From Myxococcales bacterium (lineage in GTDB: Bacteria > Myxococcota > Polyangia > Nannocystales > Nannocystaceae): a DNA stretch of 64,000 nt. Under the pieces are notes generated by a model. The model had not been told where the DNA came from. It saw only the letters and a list, made by a program, of their open reading frames with translations, and searched no databases. The stretch lies in NCBI GenBank assembly GCA_016793465.1, contig JAEUJW010000079.1:62001-126000 (forward strand). The letters are read 5' to 3'. Made by a program: the position numbers and the translations under genes. Shown here piece by piece: positions 17,702-26,709 of the stretch (positions are counted from its first letter, which is position 1; every line of letters begins with the position of its first letter).

Positions 17702-19327
17702 TCAGAGCATGAACACGTGGTCGAGGCGGCCGCCGGTGGCGCTCGCCTTGAACTGCAGGGACTCGACCAGGCGCTCGATGCAGGCGTTGACGTCGTAGCC
17801 GGGCGGCAGGGTGACGACGGCCTTGCCGCGCGGGCTGATCTGCACGTCGCCGTCGAGGCGGATGCGGGCGGCGACGCCGCGGAAGCTCGAGGCGGCCTTG
17901 CAGGCGGCGAGGCCGTCGGTCTGGCGTTTTAACAGTGCGCGGGCGGCGGGCTCGTCGAACGGGGCGCGGCGGGGCTGGCCGTCGGCGGGTCTGGGGCGCG
18001 GGGGCTTGTCGGCGGGGCCGGGCGTCGGCGCGGGCGCGTCCGGCGAGGTGGTCGAAGGGACAGGTTCGGGCGGGGCGGGGGCGGCGGTCGAGCTGTCCGC
18101 GGGGACAGGTGCGGGCGCGCTCGTCGGGGTGTCCGCGGGGACAGGTGCGGGGGAGCTCGAAGAAGTGTTTGCGGGTGTGGGTGAATTCGAAGAGCTGTCC
18201 GCGGGGGCAGGTGCGGGGGGATTCGATGAGGCGTTCGCGGGGGCGGGGCGGGGCGAGCTGACCGTGGGGACAGGTGGGGCGGCGGGCTCGGCGGGCGGAC
18301 GGAGCTGGAAGACGGCGAGCGTGAGGGCGAGCGCGCCGGCGGCGGCGAGGGCGAGGGGGCGGCGACTCGGCCGGGGCGGGGGCGAGGTGCTGGTCGAAGG
18401 GACAGGTGGTCGCTCGAGGGCGGCGCGGGTGGCCTCGAGGTCGCTGATGAAGGCTTCGGCGGTGGGGTGGCGCTGGGCGGGGTCGTCGCGGGTGGCGCGG
18501 GCGATCAGCGCCTGCAGGGGCGGCGGGAGGTCGGCGGTGTGGAGGACGGGGGCGCCGGGCGGGAGGTCGACGTCTTCGGGGGTTTGCGCGGGCAGGCGGC
18601 CGACGAGCAGGGTGTGGAGGAGGGCGCCGAGGGCGAACAGGTCGACGCGGTGGTCGGTCTTGCCGCCGCGGTAGATCTCCGGGGCGATGTAGCCGGGCGA
18701 CCCGCCGACCGTCCACGCCGACGTGCCGGTGCCGGTGAGCACCTTGGCCAGCCCGAAGTCGAGGACTTTAATAAAGTCGGGGTTGTCGTCGCGGGTGATG
18801 CGGACGCAGTTCTGCGGCTTGATGTCGCGGTGGACCACGCCGCGCTGGTGGGCGGCGGCGAGCGCCCGCGCGACCTGCTGGGCGATCGGCAGGGCGCGGC
18901 GCCACGGCAGCGGGCCCTCGCGGGCGACCATGCGGGCCAGGTCCTCGCCCTCGAGGTGCTCCATGGCGAAGAACGCGGGGCCCTCGTCGGGCACGCCGAA
19001 GTCGGTGATGCTCACCACGTTCGGGTGGTCGATCTTCGAGGCGGCGCGGGCCTCCAGCAGGAAGCGCTCGGCGATCGCGGGGTCGTCGAGGAAGCGCGGG
19101 CTGATGATCTTCAGGGCGAAGAACTTGTCGAGGTGGACGTGGCGGGCCAGGAAGACCACGCCCATGCCGCCGGCGCCGAGGCGGCGCACGACCTCGTAGC
19201 GGTCCTGCAGGAGCTTGCCGAGCAGATTGTCGTAGGCGAAGAGGCGGCGAAACTCCGGCCAGTGGGGGAAGCTGCTGTCGGCTTGGTGATCCACGGGCCC
19301 CGGGCCGCTCGCGGGCGAGGGTAGCAC
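17702..19327 (-). CDS. Hanks-type Ser/Thr protein kinase with repeat-built linker
   Basis: 541 residues. The kinase domain has GAGGMG at 51-56, Lys73, H166-R-D168-IKPQN, D190-F-G and the APE region GYIAPEIYRG, so it should be active. One membrane segment follows at about 325-345. The next roughly 100 residues are Pro/Ala/Ser-rich, with repeated PVPADS-like units, and at DNA level are made of about five copies of the GCTGTCC...GGACAGGTG motif. The final 90 residues (GVAARIRLDGDVQISPRGKA...) form a small C-terminal domain like those after energy-transduction linkers. A GTG at 19294 is an alternative start. Its substrate may be the neighbouring sigma factor; that is inference. Confidence 0.9.
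   Translation of the reverse strand: MLPSPASGPGPVDHQADSSFPHWPEFRRLFAYDNLLGKLLQDRYEVVRRLGAGGMGVVFLARHVHLDKFFALKIISPRFLDDPAIAERFLLEARAASKIDHPNVVSITDFGVPDEGPAFFAMEHLEGEDLARMVAREGPLPWRRALPIAQQVARALAAAHQRGVVHRDIKPQNCVRITRDDNPDFIKVLDFGLAKVLTGTGTSAWTVGGSPGYIAPEIYRGGKTDHRVDLFALGALLHTLLVGRLPAQTPEDVDLPPGAPVLHTADLPPPLQALIARATRDDPAQRHPTAEAFISDLEATRAALERPPVPSTSTSPPPRPSRRPLALAAAGALALTLAVFQLRPPAEPAAPPVPTVSSPRPAPANASSNPPAPAPADSSSNSPTPANTSSSSPAPVPADTPTSAPAPVPADSSTAAPAPPEPVPSTTSPDAPAPTPGPADKPPRPRPADGQPRRAPFDEPAARALLKRQTDGLAACKAASSFRGVAARIRLDGDVQISPRGKAVVTLPPGYDVNACIERLVESLQFKASATGGRLDHVFML
18055..18410 (+). repeat. Cluster of about six oriented palindromic motifs in the kinase linker
   Basis: Motif copies at about 18055-18070, 18092-18111, 18129-18147, 18194-18213, 18255-18277 and 18392-18409 share TGTCC-N-GGGACAGGTG. 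The left arm degrades in some (GGTCGAA, CTGACC), while the right arm GGACAGGTG is best kept. All read the same way on the plus strand, antisense to the kinase. Confidence 0.8.
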
Positions 19328-19342
19328 GGCGCGGGGCTCGGG

Positions 19343-20428
19343 TTAGAACCTGCCGACGATGCCGAGGCCGAGCTCGCCGGGGGCGACGCGGGGCGCCAGG
19401 GCGGCGCGGCGGCTCCGGTGCAGGCGCTCGCCGACGACGATCAGGGCGATCCCGGCGAGCAGGGCCACGCCGCCGATCACGGCGCCGACGCGGGTGAGGC
19501 GGTTGCCGCGGTCGCCGTCCTCGCGCAGCTCGGTGATCGCGTAGTCGAGGGTCGAGCAGGCGAAGTCGTTGGCCAGGCACTTGCTGTCGCCGAGCGCCAG
19601 GGCCTCGCGGCTGACGGCCACGCCCCGGCCCATGACCGCGAAGCCGGCGACGCCGAGGGCGACGCTGGTGATGCCGGCGGCCAGCAGGGCGCGGCGCTGT
19701 CGGGGCTCGCGGTCGGCCGGCGAGGCGGGCGCGGGGGCCGGCTCGGGCTGCGCGGCGGGGCTGCGCGGCTGGGGCTGCGACTGCGGTCGGGGCCGCGGGG
19801 GCTGCGGGGGATCGGCGGGGACGGGCGGGGCGAGCAGGGCGGCGCACTCGGGGCCGGGGTTCTGCGACAGGCGCTGGTCGATGCGGCCGAGGCTCGCGTG
19901 CTCCTCGGTGCTGACGGCGTCGGTGCCGGCGAGGTACTCGCGCAGCAGGCTCTGGGCGCGGCACAGCTGCAGGCGGGTGGTCCCCTCGCCGTCGGCGCCG
20001 TGGAGGTAGGCGGCCACGCCGGCGCGCAGGAAAAGCAGGCGCGGGCCGGTCTCGCCGGCGGCGGTGAGGCGGTAGGCCCGCTCGTAGGCGGCGGCGGCGG
20101 CGGCGTGGTCGCCGGCGGCCTCGGCCTGGACGCCGCGCTCGTAGGCGAGGTCGCGCTCGCCGGCGGGGGCCTGGACGCGGGCGGGTGGAGCTGTCTCTCG
20201 GGACAGGGCGACGAACGCGGCGAGGGCGGGCTCGTAGGCGAGGTCGCGCGCGCCGGCGGGGGCCTGGGCGCGGGCGGGTGGAGCTGTCTCTCGGGACAGG
20301 GCGACGAGCGCGGCGAGGGCGGGCCCGCAGGCGAGGTCGCGCGGGCCGGCGGGGGCCTGGGCGCGGGCGGGTGGAGCTGTCCCGAGGGACAGGGCGACGA
20401 GCGCGGCGAGGGCGGGCGAGCGGCTCAT
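19343..20428 (-). CDS. Exported protein with triplicated N-terminal segment
   Basis: 361 residues. The first 96 residues are three copies of a 31-residue unit (ALAALVALS-x-TAPPARAQAP). Only the first can be a signal peptide (cleavage after ARAQA); the others must lie in the mature protein or be by-passed starts. A TPR-like helical part follows (YERGVQAEAAGDHAAAAAAY), then a long Pro/Arg/Gln linker and two membrane segments near the C-terminus (LLAAGITSVALGVAGFAVMG; AVIGGVALLAGIALIVVGER). The start overlaps the upstream lipoprotein stop by 4 nt. The layout matches myxobacterial TPR proteins that sit beside kinases; function unknown. Confidence 0.75.
   Translation of the reverse strand: MSRSPALAALVALSLGTAPPARAQAPAGPRDLACGPALAALVALSRETAPPARAQAPAGARDLAYEPALAAFVALSRETAPPARVQAPAGERDLAYERGVQAEAAGDHAAAAAAYERAYRLTAAGETGPRLLFLRAGVAAYLHGADGEGTTRLQLCRAQSLLREYLAGTDAVSTEEHASLGRIDQRLSQNPGPECAALLAPPVPADPPQPPRPRPQSQPQPRSPAAQPEPAPAPASPADREPRQRRALLAAGITSVALGVAGFAVMGRGVAVSREALALGDSKCLANDFACSTLDYAITELREDGDRGNRLTRVGAVIGGVALLAGIALIVVGERLHRSRRAALAPRVAPGELGLGIVGRF
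20151..20428 (-). repeat. Three in-frame 93-bp tandem repeats
   Basis: The unit covers the signal-peptide segment of the gene above. The embedded palindrome CTGTC-N-GGGACAG falls at 20191-20206, 20284-20299 and 20377-20392, exactly 93 bp apart. The units differ by a few substitutions, so the expansion is not brand new. Confidence 0.85.
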
Positions 20429-20898
20429 CGCGGCACGCACACGTCGCCGCGGCACTGCATCGACTCGGGGCAGGCGACGTCGTCGGCGCAGGCGATCGCG
20501 CAGAGCTGCTGCTCGTCGACGGCGAGGCAGGTGCGGTTGTCGGGGAGGGGCTCGTCGGGGTGGCTCTCGCAGAAGGCGGCGTCGCTGACGCAGAGGTCGG
20601 TGCAGAAGCCGGTGTCGGCGCCGTCGAGGCGCAGGCACAGGGGGAAGCCGAGGGCGTGGCAGTCGTCGTCGTCGGCGCACTCGGAGTACGCGCCGGGCAG
20701 GGGCGGGAGCTGGTCGTCGACGCCGCGGTTGCACAGGGCGAGGGGGCGACAGCGGCCGCCGTTGCAGCAGTTGTCGACGCCGCAGCTGGCGTCGCGGAAG
20801 CAGAACGCGCCGAGCAGGAAGTCCTCGTGGTAGCAGCCGGCGGTGGCGCCGAGGGCGAGTCCGAGGAGGGACGCGGCAGGGCTGAGGAGGCCGCGCAT
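20425..20898 (-). CDS. Cys-rich lipoprotein
   Basis: 157 residues from the ATG at 20898, with a lipobox near LALGATAGCYHEDF. The mature part has about 20 Cys in spaced pairs (FCFRDASCGVDNCCNGGRC, CADDDDCHALGFPLC, CTDLCVSDAAFC, CAIACADDVACPESMQC). This resembles the disulfide-rich repeats frequent in myxobacterial surface lipoproteins. An AGGGTA (TACCCT on the coding strand) ends 8 nt before the start. The stop overlaps the start of the next gene (ATGA), so the two are coupled. Confidence 0.8.
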   Translation of the reverse strand: MRGLLSPAASLLGLALGATAGCYHEDFLLGAFCFRDASCGVDNCCNGGRCRPLALCNRGVDDQLPPLPGAYSECADDDDCHALGFPLCLRLDGADTGFCTDLCVSDAAFCESHPDEPLPDNRTCLAVDEQQLCAIACADDVACPESMQCRGDVCVPR

Positions 20899-20966
20899 GG
20901 CGGCCCAGGGTAGCGCGGCGTGGCGGCGCGACACAAGGCGGGCGGGATGCTGTAGGCTGCGAGGTC

Positions 20967-21599
20967 GTGGTGGACGAGGATGACGCGGCGCTGGTGGTGG
21001 CCTGGCGCGACGGCAACCGCGAGGCGGGCAAGCGGCTGTTCGAGCGCCACTACCCGGGGGTGGCGCGGTTCTTCCGCAACAAGGTCGGGTCGGCCGAGCC
21101 GGACCTGATCCAGCGGACGTTCCTGGCGTGCGTCGAGGGGCTGCCGCGCTTCCGCGGGGCGGCCAGCTTTCGCAGCTACCTGTTCGCCATCGCCTACAAG
21201 ATCCTGTGCAAGCACTTCCAGCAGCAACGGCGCGACCGTGCGCAGAGCGGCGAGCTCGACCCGGAGGTCGAGTCGGCCGACGTGCTCGGCAGTCCGTCGC
21301 AGATCATCGCCGGGCGCGAGGAGCAGCGGCTGTTATTAAAGGCGCTGCGGCGCCTGCCGGTCGAGTATCAGGTCGCGCTCGAGCTGCACTACTGGGAGGG
21401 CATGACGGCGGCGGAGCTCGGCGAGGTGCTCGAGCTGCCCCTCGGGACAGCCAAGACTAGGATCCGCCGCGGGCGGGCGCTGCTCGAGGAGCAGATGGCC
21501 GCGCTCGCCGACAGCGCCGAGCTGCTCGAGAGCACCCGCGCGAACCTCGAGATGTGGGCGAGGCAGCTGCGCCAGCAGGTGCTCGGCGAGGGGAACTAA
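20967..21599 (+). CDS. RNA polymerase sigma factor, ECF-like
   Basis: 210 residues. Region 2: RLFERHYPGVARFFRNKVGS, AEPDLIQRTFLACVEGLPRF, SFRSYLFAIAYKILCKHFQQ. Region 4: RRLPVEYQVALELHYWEGMT, AELGEVLELPLGTAKTRIRR. Both GTGs at 20967 and 20970 are possible starts; TAGGCT ends 8 nt upstream of the first. It is a paralogue-like neighbour of the factor at 17063. Its last 4 nt overlap the 3' end of the opposite-strand gene. TTA-TTA-AAG codons at 21332-21340 are unusual for this genome. Confidence 0.9.
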   Translation: MVDEDDAALVVAWRDGNREAGKRLFERHYPGVARFFRNKVGSAEPDLIQRTFLACVEGLPRFRGAASFRSYLFAIAYKILCKHFQQQRRDRAQSGELDPEVESADVLGSPSQIIAGREEQRLLLKALRRLPVEYQVALELHYWEGMTAAELGEVLELPLGTAKTRIRRGRALLEEQMAALADSAELLESTRANLEMWARQLRQQVLGEGN

Positions 21600-22408
21600 T
21601 TCTCGCCGGCGGCGGAGTCGAGCTCGGGCTCGCTGTCCGCCTCGGCGACGCTCGCGAGGTCGAGCAGCTCCTCGCGTTCGGCGGGGCTGAGGGTGATGCG
21701 CGGGAGGCTGCGGTAGAGGGAGCCCATCTCGCGGTGCTCGACGTCGCTGACGTGGGGGGTGTGGGGGATGTCGTCGAGGTGGGGGGGGAAGCTGATGAAG
21801 CCCTTGTCGAGGGCGACGCTGAGGCGGCCCTCGCAGTTGCAGGGGTTCTGCTTGTCGATGTGCTGGCAGCGCGGGGTCAGGTAGTTCTCGAGGCGCTTGC
21901 GGGCGCGGGTGAGGCGGACGCGGTAGGCGGACTCGTTGATGCCGAGCAGCTCGGCCGAGGCGGAGGGCGAGTAGCCGAGCAGGTCGGTGAGGATGAACGA
22001 GATGCGCACGCCGGGCGGCAGGCAGCCGAGCACCGACGTGAGGCAGGTGCGCTTCAACTCCCACAGCAGCGGGTGGACGCGGCGGGGGTCGCCGTCGATG
22101 CCCTCGATGTCGAGGTCGATCGGCTGGGTGATGTCGTCGCGGAGGATGTCGTCGAGGATCTGGAACGACTGCACCGCCTTGCGACCGAGCGCCTCCTCGA
22201 TGTGGCGGGCCAGCTGCGACAGCAGCGCGTCGCCCGGCTTGGTGGCGGCGAGGACCGCCGCGCCGCCGGTGCGGGCGACGTCATGCATGACCTCGCGCAG
22301 GCGCTCGAGCGCGTAGGCCCGCGTGCCGCTCATCTGGTAGGCGACGGCGTACAGGACGGGGAGCGCGTCGTCGACGACCTGGCGGAGGGTTTGCGAGGGG
22401 CGTGACAT
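21596..22408 (-). CDS. Sigma-70-like factor with C-terminal Cys motif
   Basis: 270 residues from the ATG at 22408; a GTG at 22432 is possible. Residues YSPSASAELLGINESAYRVR and LTRARKRLENYL are a sigma region 4 helix-turn-helix; the N-terminal 150 residues are helical but diverged from standard region 2. After it, CQHIDKQNPCNCEGRLSVAL provides three to four Cys, possibly a zinc site, as in some factors with a fused regulatory tail. The C-terminal 60 residues are acidic. It converges on the sigma gene at 20967 with a 4-nt overlap. Confidence 0.75.
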   Translation of the reverse strand: MSRPSQTLRQVVDDALPVLYAVAYQMSGTRAYALERLREVMHDVARTGGAAVLAATKPGDALLSQLARHIEEALGRKAVQSFQILDDILRDDITQPIDLDIEGIDGDPRRVHPLLWELKRTCLTSVLGCLPPGVRISFILTDLLGYSPSASAELLGINESAYRVRLTRARKRLENYLTPRCQHIDKQNPCNCEGRLSVALDKGFISFPPHLDDIPHTPHVSDVEHREMGSLYRSLPRITLSPAEREELLDLASVAEADSEPELDSAAGEN

Positions 22409-22437
22409 CGACCGGCTCTGGTCTAGCACCAAATTCG

Positions 22438-22458
22438 GGCCCGCAGGGCCGTGAAGTC
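22438..22458. repeat. Single copy of the GGGCCGTGAAG palindromic repeat
   Basis: GGCCCGCAGGGCCGTGAAGT matches the 12413-12534 array units with one changed loop base. It lies between the starts/ends of two minus-strand genes, where it may form a terminator hairpin. Confidence 0.7.
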
Positions 22459-22469
22459 AATTATCGCGC

Positions 22470-23432
<963 letters not shown>

Positions 23433-23441
23433 CGTGCGGGG

Positions 23442-23447
23442 AGCATA
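23442..23447 (-). promoter_or_regulatory. TATGCT -10-like box of gshB
   Basis: On the minus strand TATGCT ends 9 nt before the gshB ATG, implying a leader of at most a few nucleotides. No clear -35. Confidence 0.35.
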
Positions 23448-23579
23448 CGCGCGGGCGGGCTCGCGGTGGAACGGCGTGCGTCGCCCTGGCGTGCACGCAT
23501 CCGCCTCGGTGCCTGCATGTCGACTGCATGGTGATGCGCGCCGACCGAAATTTGCAGGCGGTGGGGCGATGTCTTACAT

Positions 23580-24086
23580 GTGTGTCCGTTGAGCACCACG
23601 ACGAGCAAGAAGCTGTCCGAGCAGCTCCCCGAGGGCCCGTGGGTGCGGGTGCGGCAGGTGCAGCTGATCCGGCGGGAGATCCGCGAGGTGCTGTCGCCGA
23701 GCGCGATCGAGGTGCTGTGGCACCACGGCGAGAAGGTGATCGAGGCCGGGCGCGAGCTGAGCCACGGGCGCGGGGCGGCGGGGCGGCGGTTCTACGCGAC
23801 GGTGATGGTGACGTTCGACCTGCGGCGCCACGTGGGCAGCTTCCGTGAGCCGGCCGACGTGGCGACGGCGGAGCGGCTGGCGGAGCTGATGCTGGGGAGC
23901 CCGCGGGTGCAGAAGAAGTTGGTGGAGCTGGCGCGGCCGGAGCTGGCCCGGTTGGCGCAGATGCCAGAAGCGTGCCTGTGCATCGAGATGGATTTTCACG
24001 TGCGTGCGGAGGGGACGCGGATACTCCTCGACGGCGATGCCATGGTATCGCTGGAGCCCGCGCGCAAGGCAGGGACGTATGACTGA
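23580..24086 (+). CDS. Hypothetical protein upstream of MerR-TPR regulator
   Basis: 168 residues from GTG 23580; TTG at 23589 (MSTTTSKKL) is an equally likely start. The sequence is mixed alpha/beta with VRVRQVQLIRREIREVLSPS, AAGRRFYATVMVTFDLRRHV and CIEMDFHVRAEGTRILLDGD. There is no signal, membrane span or motif that I recognise. Its last 8 nt overlap the start of the MerR-TPR gene, so the two are co-translated, suggesting related roles. The function is unknown. Confidence 0.6.
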   Translation: MCPLSTTTSKKLSEQLPEGPWVRVRQVQLIRREIREVLSPSAIEVLWHHGEKVIEAGRELSHGRGAAGRRFYATVMVTFDLRRHVGSFREPADVATAERLAELMLGSPRVQKKLVELARPELARLAQMPEACLCIEMDFHVRAEGTRILLDGDAMVSLEPARKAGTYD

Positions 24087-25104
24087 GCGACCGATGGCGG
24101 CGAGGCGTGGCGATTCGGGTCCGGTGCGGGCCCAGGCGACGGAGGAGACGGCGCCGGGGGCGGCGTACTCGATCCGCGACGTGTCGAAGCTGTTCGACAT
24201 GCCGGAGAGTCGCCTGCGCTACTGGTCGCAGACGGGCTTCATCCAGCCGTCGATCCGCGTCAAGGGGCGCACGTGGTACAGCTTCCGCGATCTGATCGCG
24301 CTGAAGGTGGCGCGCGAGCTGCTGAACGCGGGGCTGTCGCTGCAGCGGGTGCGCCGGAGCCTCGACGCGCTGAAAATTAAACTGCCGGACGTCGATCAGC
24401 CGCTGGCTCGCCTGCGCATCCGCTGCGAGCACGACCGGGTCATCGTCGAGGACAGCGAGCGCACCTACGAGGCCGGGACCGGCCAGGGCATGCTCGACTT
24501 CCGGGTCCAGAGCCTGCACCAGCAGGCCGCGCAGGTGGTGGCGATGCCGCGGGCCGACGAGGCCGAGGCCGACCGCAGCGCCTACGAGTGGTTCACGCTG
24601 GCCCTCGAGCACGAGCGCGGGTGGGACGGCGCCGACCCGGACGACGCCAACTTCCTCGACGCGCGTCAGGCCTACGACCGGGCGCTGGACCTCGACCCGG
24701 AGTTCGCGGCGGCGTACACGAACCTGGGGGCGCTGCTCGCCGCGGTCGGCGACCTCGACGGCGCGCGCGACCACTTCGACCAGGCGCTGCGCTGCGACCC
24801 GGACCAGGCCGAGGCGCAGAGCAACCTGGCCGCGCTGGCGCTGCGGCTCGGCGATCACGACACGGCGATCGCCGGCTACAGGCAGCTGCTGCGCAGCGTG
24901 CCCGACAACCTCGAGGCGCACTACGGGCTGGCCCGTGCGCTGCTGGCGGTCGGCGGCAAGGGCCAGGCGCTGGCCCACCTCGAGCGGTTCTGCCACGGCG
25001 TCGACGGGCTGGCGCCTGCCCACAAGGACAGCTCGCTGAAGGAGCGGCGGCAGCACGCGACCAGGGTGATCCTGTCGCTGAAGCGCGAGCTCGGCACGGG
25101 CTGA
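24079..25104 (+). CDS. MerR-type HTH fused to TPR repeats
   Basis: 341 residues from the ATG at 24079. Residues about 28-105 form a MerR-like winged helix (AAYSIRDVSKLFDMPESRLR, YWSQTGFIQPSIRVKGRTWY, RVRRSLDALKIKLP). Residues about 200-310 hold TPR units (ARQAYDRALDLDPEFAAAYT, NLGALLAAVGDLDGARDHFD, LAALALRLGDHDTAIAGYRQ). No effector-binding Cys are visible. The protein is likely a transcription regulator whose TPR part binds a partner protein. AAA-ATT-AAA codons at 24373-24381 are rare here. Confidence 0.85.
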   Translation: MTERPMAARRGDSGPVRAQATEETAPGAAYSIRDVSKLFDMPESRLRYWSQTGFIQPSIRVKGRTWYSFRDLIALKVARELLNAGLSLQRVRRSLDALKIKLPDVDQPLARLRIRCEHDRVIVEDSERTYEAGTGQGMLDFRVQSLHQQAAQVVAMPRADEAEADRSAYEWFTLALEHERGWDGADPDDANFLDARQAYDRALDLDPEFAAAYTNLGALLAAVGDLDGARDHFDQALRCDPDQAEAQSNLAALALRLGDHDTAIAGYRQLLRSVPDNLEAHYGLARALLAVGGKGQALAHLERFCHGVDGLAPAHKDSSLKERRQHATRVILSLKRELGTG

Positions 25105-25161
25105 TCAGCGGTGACGAAGCGAACGGCCCGCTTCACCTGGGGGTGAGGCGGGCGAGGACCC

Positions 25162-25180
25162 GCGGACCCGGAGGGTCCGC
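25162..25180. terminator. Bidirectional hairpin terminator
   Basis: GCGGACCC-GGA-GGGTCCGC, an 8-bp GC stem with a 3-nt loop, lies between the convergent MerR-TPR and PspA genes. Its CCCGGAGGG core resembles the dispersed GGCCCGGAGGGCC repeat. There is no U-tract. Confidence 0.6.
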
Positions 25181-25219
25181 GAGAGTCAGTCGAGCGAGGA
25201 CCCGGAGGAACCGCGGAGG

Positions 25220-26029
25220 TCAGCCGGACAGCTTCTTCTTCAGCTCCTCGAGCTGGGCGTCGATCTCGGCGGCCTTCATGTCGTCGGCGGAGACCTCGGC
25301 GGTGTTGCCGACCACGGTCTTGGCGGTGCCGATGGCCTTGGGGTCCTCGGACTTGCCGGCGGTGAGGGCCATCTTGCGCTTCAGGGCCTCGAGCTGGTCG
25401 TCGACGCTGCTGGCCTCGAGGGCCTTGAACTGCGACTCGAGGCTGCCTTCTTGCAGGGCGCCGCCGATCTCCTGGGAGGCCTCGGACTCGGCCTCGAGCT
25501 GGGTGACGCGGTCCTCCATGCGGCCGAAGGTGTCGAACGCGGAGGTGTTGTTGATGCTCGAGAGGGTCTCGTTGATGGTGCGCTGGGCCTCGGCCCGCTT
25601 CTGGCGCGAGACCAGGAGGTTGCGCTTGCGCTTGGCCTCCTCGATCTTGTTGTCGAGGCCGCGCAGGGCGCCCTTCAGGGCCTCGACGGAGTTCTTCTGG
25701 GCCTCCCACTGGTCCTTCAGCTGGCCGGAGACCTCGTCGTGGTCGGCCTTGCGCTGGAGGGCGGCGCGGGCGAGGTTGTCGTCGCCGGCCTTGATGGCCA
25801 GCATGGCCTTCTTCTCCCACTCGGAGGCCTTGGCGGCCTCCTGCTCCCACTGCTTCTTGATGCGCTTCTCGTCGGCGATGGCGACGGCGACCTGCTTCTT
25901 GGCCTCGATGAGCTGCTGCTTCATGTCGACCAGGACCTGATTGAGCATCTTCTCAGGGTCCTCGGCCTTGTTGATGAGCTCGTTGATGTTTGAGCGGATG
26001 AGGGTGCCGAGTCGTGAAAAAAGTCCCAT
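25220..26029 (-). CDS. pspA: PspA/IM30 family envelope-stress protein
   Basis: 269 residues from the ATG at 26029 (MGLFSRLGTLIRSNINELIN). An N-terminal amphipathic helix is followed by a long coiled coil (EDPEKMLNQVLVDMKQQLIE, QVAVAIADEKRIKKQWEQEA) and a charged C-terminal segment ending ELKKKLSG. This is the ESCRT-III-like PspA/Vipp1 architecture, which coats and repairs stressed inner membranes. The YbjN-like gene lies immediately upstream with 2 nt between. PspF or PspBC are not in the window. Confidence 0.92.
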   Translation of the reverse strand: MGLFSRLGTLIRSNINELINKAEDPEKMLNQVLVDMKQQLIEAKKQVAVAIADEKRIKKQWEQEAAKASEWEKKAMLAIKAGDDNLARAALQRKADHDEVSGQLKDQWEAQKNSVEALKGALRGLDNKIEEAKRKRNLLVSRQKRAEAQRTINETLSSINNTSAFDTFGRMEDRVTQLEAESEASQEIGGALQEGSLESQFKALEASSVDDQLEALKRKMALTAGKSEDPKAIGTAKTVVGNTAEVSADDMKAAEIDAQLEELKKKLSG

Positions 26030-26031
26030 GG

Positions 26032-26439
26032 TCAGGTGCCCTCCTGGACGGCGGTGGGCCGCCACGGAGCGAGCTGGTCGAGGTGGCTGTCAAGCGCCAT
26101 GGACATGTCTTCCACCATGGCCTGGAATTCTCCGAAGTCGAGGTCTTCGATCTGCTGGGCGCCGGAGAGGACGATCTGGTTGTTGTCGAGGCAGTAGGCG
26201 CAGTGCAGCAGACTATCATTAAACTCGAGGAGGCGGCGGTACAGGCCCTCGCGGTCGCTGGTGGCCTCGTTGACGCCGAACAGGGGCGTCGAATAGAGGA
26301 CGATCGGCTCGTCGATGCGGACGATGATGCGGGCGTGTCGCAGGCTGTCGGGAGCGATCACCCACGTGTCGTCGGAGACCTGCTCGTGGGGGAGCTGCAT
26401 GCGGACCATGTAGGATTCCAGTGTGTCGGCGTGACTCAT
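26032..26439 (-). CDS. YbjN/CesT-fold small protein partnered with PspA
   Basis: 135 residues in the alternating strand/helix pattern of YbjN and type III secretion chaperone folds: MVRMQLPHEQVSDDTWVIAP, IIVRIDEPIVLYSTPLFGV, LLEFNDSLLHCAYCLDNNQI, VLSGAQQIEDLDFGEFQAMV. It is followed 2 nt later by pspA, so the pair is one transcript. In other bacteria YbjN-like proteins sit near envelope-stress genes; binding to PspA is inferred. FN is encoded TTT-AAT. Confidence 0.75.
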   Translation of the reverse strand: MSHADTLESYMVRMQLPHEQVSDDTWVIAPDSLRHARIIVRIDEPIVLYSTPLFGVNEATSDREGLYRRLLEFNDSLLHCAYCLDNNQIVLSGAQQIEDLDFGEFQAMVEDMSMALDSHLDQLAPWRPTAVQEGT

Positions 26440-26464
26440 GAGTGACCCGATCCCGGCCTTTCGG

Positions 26465-26500
26465 GGCCGTGCAGCGCTTCACGGCCGTATGGGCCGTGAA
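26465..26500. repeat. GGCCGTG inverted repeats upstream of the YbjN-like gene
   Basis: GGCCGTG (26465-26471) and CACGGCC (26480-26486) form a 7-bp stem, and GGGCCGTGAA follows at 26491-26500. These share GGGCCGTGAA with the array at 12413-12534. They fall in the 270-bp divergent region between the YbjN-like gene and uppS, in which I see no gene. Confidence 0.6.
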
Positions 26501-26709
26501 CCTGCCCCCGCGGCCTCGCGCGCTGGCGAGCCGAAAACCGGGGAGGACAGTCTATGTCATGGGCCGGAGGGTCGGCAACCTCGAACCCGCCAAGGTGCTT
26601 TCGCGGGGCGCATGGGCGTGGTATTTGCCGCCCGGTCACCTCTGAAGGCCATGGGAATGCCGAGCATCACTGAATCGTTGCCAGCGCGGGACTGCCGGCG
26701 GGGGTGTTC

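Noticed and set aside
15513..18716. Very long minus-strand frames (over 1000 codons) across the Cys-rich and kinase genes
   Set aside because: Arg/Pro/Ala-rich shadow frames typical of GC-rich DNA; the repeated TCPRGQ-like peptides in them are just the palindromic DNA motif read out of frame.
21430..21450. Copy of the TGTCC/GGACA motif in the sigma gene
   Set aside because: Only CTCGGGACAGCC is present and it encodes the conserved LPLGTAKTR of region 4, so coding explains it.
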